Assembly: GCA_049999805.1 (NCBI GenBank)
Contig: JBNGIO010004825.1
Location: 1 to 26,051, forward strand
Reading direction: 5' to 3'
DNA: 26,051 nt
Source of the DNA: Folioceros fuciformis
Taxonomy: Eukaryota; Anthocerotophyta; Anthocerotopsida; Anthocerotales
Both the position numbers and the translations under genes were made by a program. This document shows, piece after piece, positions 1-13,261 of this stretch (position 1 is its first letter; every line of letters begins with the position of its first letter). The notes under the pieces were generated by a model, which did not search any database, was not told the origin of the DNA, and worked only from the letters and a program-made list of their open reading frames with translations.

Positions 1-1
1 C

Positions 2-207
2 TGTTGACGGGTCCCGGGTCTGCCTCTCTTAGGCAAACCTAGTCTCTTTTTGTAGCCTTGCTCTTGGCCATAGGTCAAGGACAAATTAAGGCTAGGATTG
101 TTGCTCCCGGGCCGAAGGCCAAGGAGATCGCAGGCAGGCGGAAGCTTAGTGACCTAGCTTGGTAGACAGGCTAGGTAGGCATGCAGCTATGCGGCTGCTG
201 CGCGACA
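2..207. repeat. 206-bp TG...CA repeat, copy A (LTR/TRIM-like)
   Basis: This block is repeated in reverse orientation at 20673-20878. I count 3 mismatches over 206-207 bp. Similarity stops sharply at 207. It begins TG and ends CA on either strand, as LTRs do, and carries a short GGCC-TTC-GGCC-like palindrome in the other copy. No coding content is seen. The left flank lies outside the window apart from one base, so a target-site duplication cannot be tested. It may be a solo LTR, a TRIM-type LTR or another short mobile repeat. Confidence 0.75.
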
Positions 208-867
208 CTCGCTTGAGGCAAAAAGAAAGGTAGGAAATAAAGGCTATTTCTAATAAAAATTAATAAATATTTTTGCCAGATAAAAGCTACTTCTAACATA
301 GAAGAATAGTCATGTGCATAAACATAGGATATCCGTACAGAGAAACTGACACACAGCAATAATATCCTAGTCGGAGATTGGTCCAGATGCGCTTAGTAGT
401 AATTCTAGTTCTTGACATAAATAAGATAGTTGTCGTGTGACAATTGCACCGTAAACTCTATGATGAGCTGGCAGGCTGGTTCGAGATTTGGTGAATTGGT
501 CATTCTGAGGTTCGGGGCTTAGCGCCACAATTCTTGCGCAACCCAGTCTAGATTTTTCGACTTGATGGAGCGGTCATTCAGGAACTGAATTAGTCGTGCA
601 TTATGGTACTGCAGGGGTAATGCCTTCCTCTCCGCAATCAAGATGTGAGGAGGCTTCATGCACATGTACACTTTGTCATGTTGGATGAGTGCATGATGTC
701 CAGCTGCGCGGTTACTGCGGCAACACGCAAGAGTGTTTTCGTCGGAAGTTGTTGGTGGCTGTGCAAGCAGAAGTAGATGTGAATGTTGTCTAAGTGAATT
801 TGTGTGCTCAAAGGTGAAAACCAGTCGTTCGCTTTCCTGATACCGCCCAGAAAAAAAAAAAGGCAAT
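208..867 (+). other. Upstream region and putative 5' leader of the helicase gene
   Basis: Between the repeat and the first helicase ATG there is no convincing gene. The first 200 bases are AT-rich. An A-tract (851-861) lies just before the chosen ATG at 868. The region probably holds the promoter and 5' UTR, but I see no clear TATA box. Confidence 0.35.
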
Positions 868-3800
868 ATGGAGAAAGAGGAGGACAAGCTCCTGACACGC
901 CTTAGCGAGTTGGAGCTGTTTGAGAGCACTGCAGAAAACAATGTTCTTGTGGAAGAAGAGTACATGAAGCTCAAGGAAAAATGGTACTTGTCGTAGCTCC
1001 TCGATTGCTTTAATCTGGCATCAGTTTGTGAGTGAAGGCGTTTCTGGATGGGTATTGTGTGACCTGTAGTACCATAACCGTTCTGGCACTGACAAGTTAC
1101 TGTCTCCAGGTTCGCAAAGGCGTCTCCATTCTTACGTGATCTTCCAGAACACATTCATTGTTGGTGCAGGCATAAGAAACTGATGCAGCCTCTCTTAGAA
1201 GTCTATTCAAATTACAGAGAAGACTTGGACCCATCTTCTGCTCTCGTATATTTGTGGGCGAGAATTTCGAATGAGCTCAGGACATGCATGCTCTGTGTTC
1301 GATTGCATCATGAGGCTCAAATGTATTTCAAGGAGGAATATGAAGAGGAGGTTGTACTCCCCATTCTGAACACGCTGAAGCTATTGGATGAAGGAAGGGT
1401 GGCCTCACACTTGAAAGATCTGACTGTTAGGCTCAAAACTGGTTCTATTGCTGAAAAAGATGACATAATAAAAGAGTTGACCTGTGTCATCTTTGAGGTT
1501 CGTCTTCGAGCACTTATTCATAATTCTGAAAGCTGGTGCTGTTGCTTCATGTCGAAGTGCTGTCTGTGGCATGTGTCACCTTGTGTTATGCTCTTTGTTG
1601 CACCTCGTTTAGCGAGCGGCATGTCCTGCAAAGCTAAAAGTTTCCTGACCTTCTCCTCTACAGGTCTTGATGTTTCCCTCTTTGCTGGATGATGCGGAAG
1701 TAAATGAGTCCTTCAAGCCCATTTTTCAGCATATTTCACGAACGGGTCTGTCTTTGACTCCTGATCATCGCTATCCGGTAAGCCTTCTGATACTATCAGC
1801 TCTGTCTGGGTCTCTACAGGCGATGTAATGTCAAAGCTTAGAGCTTTTCGACATAGTGCAATCAAATATTTCCACTCTTGGCGCATTACATTCTGATCTG
1901 TCACGGTTGGTAGGGTCTATATGCCCTTTTTTCGCATGCAGATCAAGGGGTCCGATCAATTGCCAACATTCTTGCAGCCCCTTTTGAAAAATTCAGGTTA
2001 ACTCTTGGTTCAGTTTTTTCATGTCTCAAGCTGTTGCTAATTTTCAGCTTCTCCTGCATTGCCCTCAAACGAGCTGTCTCCGTTGGCCATGGACTTGAAA
2101 GGTGATAAGGAACTTCATCTTGCTGCGTGATGATGGAGTATTTGACTCATTGACTGCTCATTTTGCTTTCAGGGATGCTGCTGATCTGGAGCCTATTCAA
2201 CCAGTACTTCAAAAGTGGATGGATTGTCTAGAATCTTCTGTTCCAGACCAGCAAATGGAACCTCCTTCGCTGGATGCGTTGAAAGTCGTAGAAGGATCCT
2301 TAAGTGCACGTCGTAGGACTGTGGTGAAGCAAGACGCAATTTGGATAGGTCTACAAAAGCTGTAAGTCATCCCTGGTGATTGCAACCTCTCCTGCTTCAG
2401 TTTGCAGGTTGAACTGCTTGAATATCACTGAACTGCTTTTAATTTGAAAGCCCGACTTGCATGCTTGTTTGTGATTGCAGCTTGGGCCTAATTGAACCCC
2501 CTGCGTTCAAGGAAGGAGTGGTCGAACGTTATCCAGGATTTGTCAGCATCGTTCTCAACCATGTCAGTGAAGCTACATCTGCAGTCCGGTATCCACTGGG
2601 CTGTTTATGTCTTCTTTTGAAAATTATAGGTATGTTTTCCTCTCCCTGTATCACAGGATTATGAACTGGAGTAGCTCACTATTAAGAAGCTTTCGAGTTT
2701 CTTCCGACCTCGGCCCCTGTACTCTTTCAAGATGAACTTGTTGGTGCTTAATAGGAAGGAGAGTGCATATCATCTCCAAAGCGTCTCTCATCATGTCTCT
2801 GTGTGTGCAGGTTATAAATTATGGTTGGGCTCCTCATTCCCAGTTGGTATCGTGCGGAACACTCTTCTTTCCCTGTGCTTTCATACCCGGGAAGAAAGTC
2901 TTCATACCAGCATTTTTGAGCTCTTTCAGCCCTTCTTGCAGGTGACACTTTTCTGGTAGATTCAGGGCCTGTCTGATTCATTGCTCGACGGTTCTCATAA
3001 TTTGGTTGGATGATCTTCTGACAAAACTGCCCCTTCATCAGTCACTCGAGGGTTTGCAGGATGGCGAATTTGAAAGACAACGCAGGAGGCTGCTTTATTT
3101 TTTATTACGGCAAGTCCCTGCTAGTAGAAACTTCAGCCAGCTTATCCGAAGGAAGGCATCACAGGTTGCAGTCTATCGGTTTTTTACGATGATCTCAGTC
3201 TTGTCTCCCCAGTTCTTGGTGTGGTTTTTGCAAAATGCAGTTCTGCTCACGTCCACATTTATCCTTTTTGGAAGACATGATATGTGTTGCATGTAACTGA
3301 CCGACCCTTGCCAATTTATGGATTCAGATCGCGTTTTCAGTAGTAGGACGTGGTTACATGCTGGAGCCACCTTCGCCTGCCCTAGATTGTGCTCATGTCT
3401 GGTAGGCCGCTTTAGCACCTTTGCTGTAAGTTTGATGAACTAGCAGTCATAGTCGACTTTTCTTCCTATCTACTGTCCCAGTGAAGCGTCAAAACCGTAG
3501 ATGTTAGTTTTTGAGTTGCACACACACTTCTTGTCCATCCTGGGTCATGAGCAGGTGGGTCAGGTTTCCCTTGTCTGCATAGAGGTCCAATGCAGGTTCA
3601 GGGTACTAGTACTTAGCAAAGAGCTGGTGCTTCTTTTCTGCTACATAGATTCGCTTCTTGATTTGATGAGAAGGGCACCTTCTTCTGACCCTGTATGTCA
3701 ATTCTTCAGGGGTCCATCCTTAGTGGCATCGCTGAAGAATGTCGCTCTGCACACCGCTCTACGACAACCAGCTATAGAGCTTATGCAAGCCATCATGGTG

Positions 3801-6800
3801 GCGGATGCAGCAGCCTTAGGGGAGTTGTCTGTAAAACATGATTCACTGAAGTCTGCTTGGGGCTATGTATTAGATGATTCTCGCTACGAAGATGACGAAC
3901 TTGAACTTGCTCTTGATGCTTCAGAGTCCAATGATGGGAAGTGCTGGACATCTTTCCAAAAGATGAACTGCATGGTCAGAGAAAAAGCTGATAGCTGGTT
4001 TTGCCTTCCTCTTGTATGGATGGAGGGCCTTCAATCCCTTGTGCCGGCAACTGTGCCTCCATCCTTTTCCAAAAGTGTTCTGTGGGCAGCATCTCGTATT
4101 TCTCTCAATCAGGATTCCACAGAGGTCCAAGGTGACCTGTTGGTGCTTCACAATGGGGTTGCCTTTTCTCAGGCTGTTGGAGCAGCCTTATACTGGTCTA
4201 GACCCACGGGATGTGATGATGGGGATGATGGGAAGCTCCCCCTGAATGCAGTAAGGGCCAGCGCACATCAGGAGGAACTCACACGAGCTCTGAAAAGGTA
4301 CTGAAAACCTTGCTGCATGCTATGTTGCTGAAAAATAGGTTTAAATCACTCTCTTTGCGGCATACACTTGTAGTGAGCGGTGGCAATTGAGGGGCAGCTG
4401 TTTACAAAAGTTAGTGTTTGTGAAGATGCGCAGGTATTTACTGTTCCAAATTACATGACGATATGTTTAAGCATTTGGCCTGGGAACCAAGAATAGCCGA
4501 GCCTATTATTCTTCTACTTCTGGACAGTGATTTGGTATGTGATATCATTCAGAATGTAGATGAAGGATCTCCAATTTATCAGCTGCTTACTATCTTTGGG
4601 GTTTTCTTATTGTCGGGACCAATGTACAGACCTTGAGAAGTTTGGCGCGGGATATTCTGCGTCATTTGTCCAAAGAAAGTCACTTCAGGTCTGAGGAGTT
4701 GGGGATGCTGTGCAGCTCTGACGTTGCAGTGGTTGCTTGCATCAGGGGTCTGTTACACGCAGCAAGAGTGGTATGCCGTGGAAACTATGGGCTGTTTTCT
4801 TATGAAAGTTTTCCAGCTTAACACTGCTGAAGCTATGTGGGCAGGTCTTCGTAGCTGTAGGAAGGTATGCTGAAAGATCTCCTGATCTAGATATTTGATG
4901 TCTGGTGCAGTTGCTAGCGTGGCCCTTCCCAGAATGTTCTGCAGGTCTTCAAGTACTTTTCTTCCAGGTTGAAAAGCTGCTCAATTTGGACAAGAAGGTA
5001 TCTCCTGTGGCATCAGAATGTGGGACACCAGTGAGTTCACAAGGCATCAAAATTTCCAGCGAGGCTGTTAATAGCAGGGCTCCACAAGGTGTTTCGGGTC
5101 CTACTTCAACACACAAAACGTTGAGGATGTTGAGTGAAAACGTGTCACAGATTGCGTGGCCTCTAGTTTACAAATGTGTAGTCACAGGCAAGGATCATGC
5201 CGTGGACACAGGTCAACAGGTAGAGAGACCTTTCATCCTGAACGTATAACTTTGATCAACCAGTGGCTGTACGAACGTGAAATTGATAATGGCGCACCCT
5301 CTTTTTCTGCAGGCAACTTTCATTCGCGTGATGGATATCTTGCCTTTAGTCTGCAATTGCGCTCCAATTGGATTGAGGAGGCAGCTCTTTCTGCAAAATG
5401 ACTCCACTGTGACTTCAAGGGGTGACCCTGACTGGTTTGGACAGTTTGCAAGCTGGCGTGATGTTTCAGCTCCATCAATCCACAGGCGCTGGAAGCATGC
5501 CCTGTGGACTTTCGTCAGTGGTTTCATGAATAGGGAATTACCTGTGTCAGATCAGATGCTTGAGACGGTTCAAGAGCTTCATGATGCTGGTCAGACATAG
5601 CTTGTGATTTTTCACTAGCTTTTCGTTCTTTGTTTGATGTGTTGCCTAACTGTAGTGTTTGGTCAGGCTCATGCTTTGACGACGACGACAAGCAGCGTTT
5701 GAGTGCCCTTCTTGCCACTGCTCCCGAGCTAAGTCGTGAGATACGTCTCTCAGCCCCAATTGCGGATGTTCAAGGACCAACATATCCTGACCTTCAAAGA
5801 CAGAGCTGTAAGGAGCCATCAGACTTGGAAGATGATGGTGAATTATCAGACAAGAGGGGAAGCGGCCACAAGGACACTGAACGTTGCATACAGACGTATA
5901 CTGCTGATTCAGATCTATCAGATGATGATGTATTGTGTCTAGGTGGGACTGAAGCAGAAAATGGGGCTATACAACGTGGGATGTGTACCGCTACTCCTGA
6001 CAATGATCACACTGCGCAGGGGATAGGGAGTGCTCCAGCACAGTCACTTAGTTTTAAGCGTCCATCTGTACGGAGGGCAGCCTCCAATGGACCCAGCCTC
6101 AAGAGGAATGGTACACTGGACAGTTTTGTTCAGAGGCTCCCTGGCACTGCATGGACGTTTGCCAGTAACGAATCAGCAGGTGTACGCACCCCACTATTGT
6201 TAAACAGGCCTTCAGCCAGCTCCAAAACATCAAAACCAGGCATAAGTAAGGGCAGCAAGCTGTCTGCACTTCGTGCAGAACACCGGTCGGATAGAGAACA
6301 ACGGGCGGCGATGGAGAGCATTGTCCGCAGTCAAGTGAAGGAGAGAGTGCAAAATGATAGAGATGCAGAGCTCAAAAGCAATGTTTCTGGAGATCAGAAA
6401 TCTCTTTCGACAGTGGAGAATGTCGACCCATTTGACATAAAGCAGGTCAATCAAAAGTCAGACAGTGCAGTACTGGAGTACCTTGTTCGGGATGAAGATG
6501 TGGATCCGCTAGATACTGCGTTAGACAATGCCGGAAAGCAGCAAGCGAAAGTTGCTCTTGCATCTGTCGCCCTTCCGAGAAGGCGCACTGTTTGTATGGA
6601 AAGGGCGACTGAGTCATATAGGCCTGGTCATATCAAAGTTCCAGAGTCTCCTGTCAGACCTCCTCCACCGAAATTGGATGATTGGTACCGGCGCATTCTG
6701 TTACTTAACTACTTTTTCACTATTGGGATAAGCACAGAGTGTGATGTGTCCGTTGATGATATGTCAGAAGCAATTGTAAAGCTACCCAACACTTTCAAGT

Positions 6801-9800
6801 CATCAGATCAGTATGTGGAGACCTTTCGGCCTCTGCTGATGGAAGAGTTTAAAGCACAGCTGCAGCGAGCATATGAAGAGATGTCCATGACAGATGGAAT
6901 GACTGCTGGCAGTCTTGTTTTGATGTCCCTAGAACGTGTCGATGATTTCCAGCGAGGCCAGTTCATAGCAGAGGCAGGCGCAGATGGTGCAGCAAGGGCG
7001 TGCTCGGAAAACGATTTGGTTTTACTGACTAAGAAGCCATTCACGGGTGACGAGCAGGGTGTTCATATACTTGCAAAGGTACGGAAGCATTTGTGGCATG
7101 GCTCTCAATGCTTTTGTCTTTGAAGGAGCTCAAGTGTTGGGGTTAAGGTTCTATCGCCTTAATAAGTATTAATATTGATTGCTTGGACAGGTTGACAAAA
7201 GGGAGAGAGATAAAGTGAACAAGGCTGCAATAACTTTGTTGTTGAGGCTCTACCTTAACCCAAAGAACTCTCGCCTTGCAAAGGCAAAAAGGCAATTGGT
7301 GGACCGCAGTAAGTGGTGTATGACACGCTTGTTGAGCATTACACCACAGCTACGTGAGTTCCAAGCGCTTTCTGCAGTGGCCACTTCCCCGTTAATGCCA
7401 GTGATACTATGCCCATCACCTGATCTGTTGCGCTACGAGGGGTCAAGCCTGGGAGCCCAATCCGCTCACCTCCAGAATCTGCAAATTCTACCAGATCAGC
7501 TCCAGAGGAAATTAAGGTCAGAATATAATGAAAGTCAACTTGGTGCAGTTGCAGCGTCAGTTCGGAAGGCTTCAAGGACTGGCATGCATCACCTGGCTCT
7601 GGTACAGGGACCTCCAGGTATGTTCATATTGTTTTGACCCCATATGATATATTTCTTACTGCAAATCGTGAAGGCTGCCTTAGTTCTAGGTGGGTTTTCA
7701 ATAATTTAGCACCTCCCCATGTGAACATCTGGCAGCTGAAGGGCGCCAACTTATCTCCTTGGACATAAGCTCTTAACAGATTGCTCACTGAAAGCTGTTA
7801 TGCTGGTAGGAACTGGCAAGACCCGGACAATTGTGGCGATTGTCAGTGCATTGTTAGCACTGGGGAATAATGCTGAGCCTTCTGCCAACACGGAAGAGGC
7901 ATCTCATTCACGAAACAAAGCTTCTCGACTTTCAAGTGAAGCAGCGTTGATCGCCAGGTCGTGGCAAGATGCCAGAGTGGCCAAGGATTTGATGCGGCAG
8001 GAGAAAAGTTCTGCTTCGCTGCGTAAGAAGCAGAGGGTCCTGGTCTGTGCACAATCCAATGCAGCAGTAGACGAGTTGGTGCTGAGATTCTGTAAACATG
8101 GACTCTATGGAGTAGATGGCCAAATCTTCAAGCCCGATCTAGTGCGGGTTGGTAATGCTAAAGGAGTCCATCCTGACTCGAACCATGTCTTCATTGACAC
8201 TCTGGTTGATAAAAGACTCGGTGAAAGCAGTAAGGAAGACGAGGGTGAAACAGGGCAGGACCAGGCTGAAGTGCTGAAGTCCAGGTTTGAGAAGATTTGT
8301 GAGAGAATACAGGGGCTAGAGGCAGCAAAGTCAGAGTGCGAAGATACACCAGACAAGCTGGCAAATGCTGGTTCAGACTGTAGTGTGATGGAAGAGCAGT
8401 CAACAATGGAAGAGAAAGATGGGGGCCCTGATAATGATGCAAAGTGGCTACATGCTATCAAGAAACTAGGTAGGGAAGGAATTGATGGTATGTTGAAATC
8501 GCTGAAGAGGCAGAAACAGCAATTGTATGTAGACCTGCGAGGGGCACAAAATAATAGGAATAGACTTTTTGAAGAGAATAAGTTGAAGAGAGAAGCTGTG
8601 CGGAGGGATATATTGAGGAATGCAGAAATAGTGATAACGACGCTTAGTGGCTGCGGGGGAGATATCTACTCAACGTGCATGGAGTCATTCACTGGCATCA
8701 ACAACTCAAAGCGACTTAATGACTGCTTTTTCAATGCAGTTGTGATTGATGAAGCTGCGCAGGTTACTTTGTTCGACACATCAATTAGTTTCTCGTTTGT
8801 TCGTTTTCATGGCTGTGACTGAATGTGGGCGTTTCATACAGGCCCTGGAACCGGCAACTCTGATACCCTTGCAGCTTCTTGTACACCAGAAAGCAAGATG
8901 CATTATGGTAGGAGGTTTGAGGTGGTATGGATACATGTGCTTTGAGCTTGTGAAGTATTGCAACAGTCGATCTTGATTTAGTTCATACTTGTACCAGGTC
9001 GGGGACCCAAAGCAATTGCCTGCAACAGTTCTGTCGCAGACAGCCAGCAAGATGGCATTCGAGTGCAGTATGTTTGAGCGGCTGCAAAAGGCTGGCCACC
9101 CTGTCACCCTCCTTAGCATCCAAGTAAGTTTGCTGTAGGTTGTGACATATTTAATGATGAAAGGCCTCAACTAGGCGTGCGGGAGTGCAAGAGCGGTCGG
9201 TTTTTGTGTAATCAGTATGTGCTCCTACTGTTTCAGCTTACTCTGTTGTGCTTTAATTGCAGTACCGAATGCATCCAGAAATAAGGAAATTCCCTTCAGA
9301 ACATTTTTACGAGAATCAGCTTATTGATGGGGAGACACTAACTGAAGAGAGCAGAACAGCAGCTTTCCACAAGGAGTGGTGCTTTAAACCCTACGTGTTT
9401 TTGGACGTGGTGGATGGACAGGCGAGAGCAAGGTCGGGGTCCGTGTCTCAGTCTCTTTCCAATGAAGCTGAGGCTGAGGCAGCAGTGGAGCTCGTTCGAG
9501 CATTAATTCAAAGGTAGCAATTAATGGCGTATAAATTTCCGATGTAAGTAAGATTGTCTAGTGGGGGATGTTGCTAACGACCTGAATTCTGTAGGTATCC
9601 GTCGGAAAGTCTTTCAGGAAGGTTGGGAGTAATCACGCCCTACAAGCAGCAACTTGGTGTTCTACGTGACCGTTTTAAGAGGGCTTCGGGTCCCGTAGCG
9701 CTTCTGGATATTGAGTTTAACACAGTGGATGGATTCCAAGGTCGTGAGGTGGATATCGTGATCTTCTCAACAGTGCGTGCATCATCTGAAGCAAGTGGAA

Positions 9801-12396
9801 AGGGGGGAATCGGCTTTGTGGCTGATGTCCGGCGAATGAATGTTGCACTGACTCGTGCCCGGTTTTCACTTTGGATTGTTGGAAATGCAAGCACTCTCCA
9901 GGCAAATCCTTCGTGGGGCTCGTTGCTTGTGAACGCTAGAAGCAGAGGTGTGATATGGTCCGTACGAAGACCGTATACACCATTGTTTCTTGAATCTGGT
10001 CCACCCAACGGTAAGGAGAAAATGAATATGGACTTCCACGAATCTACAGAGAGTGGCCTGCAGGTTGTCAAGTATACACAGAAGATGAACGTTCATTCAC
10101 TGTATGAGCCCCAGAGCAGAAGGGCAGGATCTGATCAGGCCAGACCTGGTGGGGACCTTGGCAATGGTGGTGCACCGCACAAGCCCCAGAATAAAAGGGC
10201 AAGGTCTGATCAGTCAAGGCCGAGTGGGAACCTCAGCAATGGTGGTGCACTATCTGAGCCCCAGAACAAAAGAGTACGGTCTGATCAAGCCAGACCAAGT
10301 GGCGACGTTGGCAATGGTGGTGAAACAAAGCTGCCAGGTTTCGCATCTGAACCTAGGGTGACACAGGATGTGAGTGCGAAGCAGAATGGTGCTTCACCTG
10401 AAACTGAAGGGGCAAATGTGTCAGGTCTCAATGTTGTTGAGGGGCCTGAGGGAGGGCTGGGAGATTCGCTTCAGGGTAGAAAGGAAAGGCACGGCCACCA
10501 ACAGAAATGCTCAAGCCTTTGTGACCCACAAGCGGGTAATCAGAGGGCCAGTCAGCCTGGTCAGAGACAGGGGAAAATTGCAAGGGATAATCAGCGAGAG
10601 GACGTGCGTGGCCAGAGACGTGTCGCTGGAAGTAGGTTCGACTCCCGCAAACAGGAAGGCCTGAACCACGACCGTCGTGACACAAAACCTGTGAGCAGCT
10701 CTTGTGAAAATGGAGGGAACGGGGAGGGGGGAAGCATTCATAGGCGTGTTGAAGAACCCAAGCTGGGAAGAGGCCAGCAGTGTCATGAGCGCAATCGACC
10801 CGCGGATAGGAGCTCTGGAGCTGCATCAAGGGAAGCAAACGAAAGGCAAGTTAAAAACAAGTGCAACTTCGAGGAGGCAGGAGATACTGACAGAGATAGA
10901 CATGAGCACAGGATACGTGCTGAAGACCCTACGCCAGGCAGAAGTCGGTACGATTATGAGCACGAACTACGTGGTCCGGGCTCCCCTAGATTTGCGTCTG
11001 CAGAAAAGGGCGAAAGCCGAGATAAGGGTGAGGGCAAAGTCAAGTTTGTGGGAGATGCTCATCAAGATAGACATAAGGACTCGAGGCGAGCTGAGGACCG
11101 AAAGTTTGGCAGAAGTCGGCACCATCATGAGCTCGATCGATCTGTTCAGGTATCTGTAGAACGAGCTGAAAGGCATCCAAGCAGTGAGGTAGCTATAGAA
11201 AAGGATGAAAGACATCCAAACAGAGGGTTGGCACGAGCACGAGATGACTGGCCAGACAAAGGGATTCAAGGTGAAACACGTAGAAGTAGGGAGGAGGAAC
11301 AGGTCAGGACGGACAAGGGTCGGCAGCCAGGGGCTCACGAGGACGTCAGCGCGCATCACCACAGTGCAACGGCTTCTGGCAGGCGTTTGAACGAGGGCAC
11401 GTTCCTGCACTCAAGACAGGAATCAACACGGGGAGCAGTCGTAGCTGGGGTACAGGATCTGAAAGCGAGCAGACAACCAAGGAAAGACATCCCTAAGGGA
11501 CCCAGCCCTGCAGGCTTAAGCAAAGGGCTGGACGATATTGCTTCTAGGAAACGACAGAGGCTAGAAGCTGAAGCAATCATGCGCAATGGCTTGCTTCCGT
11601 CATCAAGGTTGGCAGATGCCGATCGTCTTCCAAAGTCTTCGATCAAAGAAGGTGAGTTATTCCCGCGGAGATCTGGGGTGATGTTTGGTGTCTTGGGGTG
11701 AAATACCTGCCACCCTTGACAATGTTAGTGTCTGATTTGCCCACGAAGAGGTGTGGGTTAAAGATCGCATTCTTACGAGGGGCGAAATCTGGAGCATTGG
11801 TTTGTTTTGGAAGTGAGGTTTTCTTTGAGGGGGTTTTTACTGCTGTAGAAGTCCTTTTAATGGTTTTCAGGCCACACGTACTTGTGATCTTTCCTGTCTG
11901 AGGAAGTTTGCTCATGTGGGCCAATCTTGGATGGTGGTCATCAGGCCTGAAGGTAGATGGTTGTCGTCCTGGCTCACGTCAGTGTGTTGGTCCTTGTGTT
12001 GTTTGCTCTCGTCATTCTGTTGGTCTGTGTCCTGGCTCATGTCATTTTGCTGATCTGTGCTTAACAGGTAAGCGAGTTCAAGCAGATAGGAGCGCCGGGC
12101 GTCGACCCCCCAGCAACGATCCTGTTGTAATTGGTGGAAACAAGGTGCATCTCTGGTGGCTGATGAGAGAAGGAATGATTTTTTGAGCGAAGTACTTCTT
12201 CAGTGTTTGAACAGATTCGTTCAAGCACTCCTTTTTGATGTGTCAAGTTGCTGTTGGAGGAGAACAGGCGAAGGACGGCGCTGTGAAGGCCACCCCGGGG
12301 GGTACATCTGTGGATGACATTTTGGCGGGATTAGATTCGTTAAGCGCATCTCAAGTGAAGGGTAGCATGTATGGCGGACCGAAGGCTCGCGGGTAG
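868..12396 (+). CDS. MAA3: SEN1/MAA3-type superfamily-1 helicase, multi-exon (whole span incl. introns)
   Basis: Nuclear UPF1-like SF1B RNA/DNA helicase, homologous to yeast Sen1, senataxin and plant MAGATAMA3. The family acts in transcription termination and R-loop removal. Inferred exons: 868-983, 1170-1497, 1664-1777, 1914-1996, 2048-2101, 2173-2361, 2481-2629, 2811-2941, 3042-3164, 3328-3401, 3710-4297, about 4374 or 4434 to 4534, 4630-4770, 4911-5219, 5313-5589, 5667-7078, 7191-7617, 7810-8762, 8842-8907, 8998-9123, 9263-9513, 9595-11651, 12068-12144, 12268-12396. The total is about 2,760 aa. Helicase motifs are clear. Walker A GPPGTGKT is split by the 7618-7809 intron. AQSNAAVDE lies near 8050, DEAAQ ends exon 18, GDPKQLP is at 9001, QYRMHPEIR spans exons 20/21, DGFQGREVD is near 9727 and NVALTRAR near 9840. 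The N-terminal 1,400 residues are helical-repeat-like. The C-terminal roughly 600 residues are charged, low-complexity and repeat-containing. All junctions keep frame except that into the exon ending at 4534. The last two small exons are less certain; without their splicing the frame would stop at 11698. Confidence 0.88.
10109..10333 (+). repeat. Three tandem 75-bp coding repeats in the helicase C-terminal tail
   Basis: Three consecutive 25-codon units (10109-10183, 10184-10258, 10259-10333) encode a PQ-[SN]-[KR]-R...SDQ..RP..G...NGG pattern. They lie just after the helicase core, in the disordered tail. The basic NKRxRSDQ part could act as a nuclear localisation or RNA-contact segment, but that is only inference. 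Farther on, around 10860-11130, a looser pair of RAED...GRSR repeats follows. Confidence 0.85.
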
Positions 12397-13261
12397 AGAA
12401 GGGGAAAGAGAAAAAAGGCGATTTTCTTTACACTTGAGGAGCTGAGATAGTTTTAGCTGGAGGCAGTGTGGCCCCTATATTTGAAATATTCACCGAAAAT
12501 ATATGGAATATCGTGTAGGGTAGAGTCGAAACATTTTTTCGTTCTGTCCCGCGCTCGATCGCAGGATGAGGGACGAGCCATGTACAGATTTGAATTTAAT
12601 GCTCGTTCGGTTTGGAAAAGGTCACCTGGGAATTTCAATGGGGGAACAAGGCAGTTGGGCATGTAGTTTGTACATACAGGATGTATGTACAGTTTACGTA
12701 CAGGAAGGCCAATTTGGAGCTTCTGCCAACACCCATGCATCCTTGGGTGCCAACATATCAATGCATTAAATGACGTGACGACAAATTCGCATATCCGCCC
12801 TGCCTTTTCCCGGAAACGCTGTCGAGGTTTCTATGCTCAGTCCAGGGACTCGTGTGCCAACGGGGGGTCTGACGAATGAGCAGCACGTTCTCACGGTAAG
12901 ATATGACAGATTTTTCCGTCTTCGATATCTCTCCGGATCTGTCCACTTGACTACACGTTTGGGAGGGAGAGGGCAGTGACTCAGAGCGCAGACATTTCGG
13001 AAGTAGAAGATGGGCTTTGACGGTAAGGTGGTAAGTTATATGCACATCGCATAGACGATGAAGTGGGTGTACAAACAGGATGACTGGAACTTACAACAGA
13101 TGGATGTGCGGCACATAGTATGGTACATATTTCTTTTCCCTGATACCTTCTCCACTTCTGTGTTGTGAAGCGGCACAGAAATAATAATTTGAAGTACAAA
13201 GAAAGAGCAGCGGCAACGAACACGAGGACGACGGTGTGCTTGCAAATGGAGATGGTGATGA
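12397..13261. other. Convergent 3' spacer between helicase and NRT2
   Basis: These 865 bases separate the stop codons of two genes that point at each other. They should contain both 3' UTRs and polyadenylation sites. I see no supported gene, RNA or long repeat here; the short reading frames on both strands look random. Confidence 0.5.
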
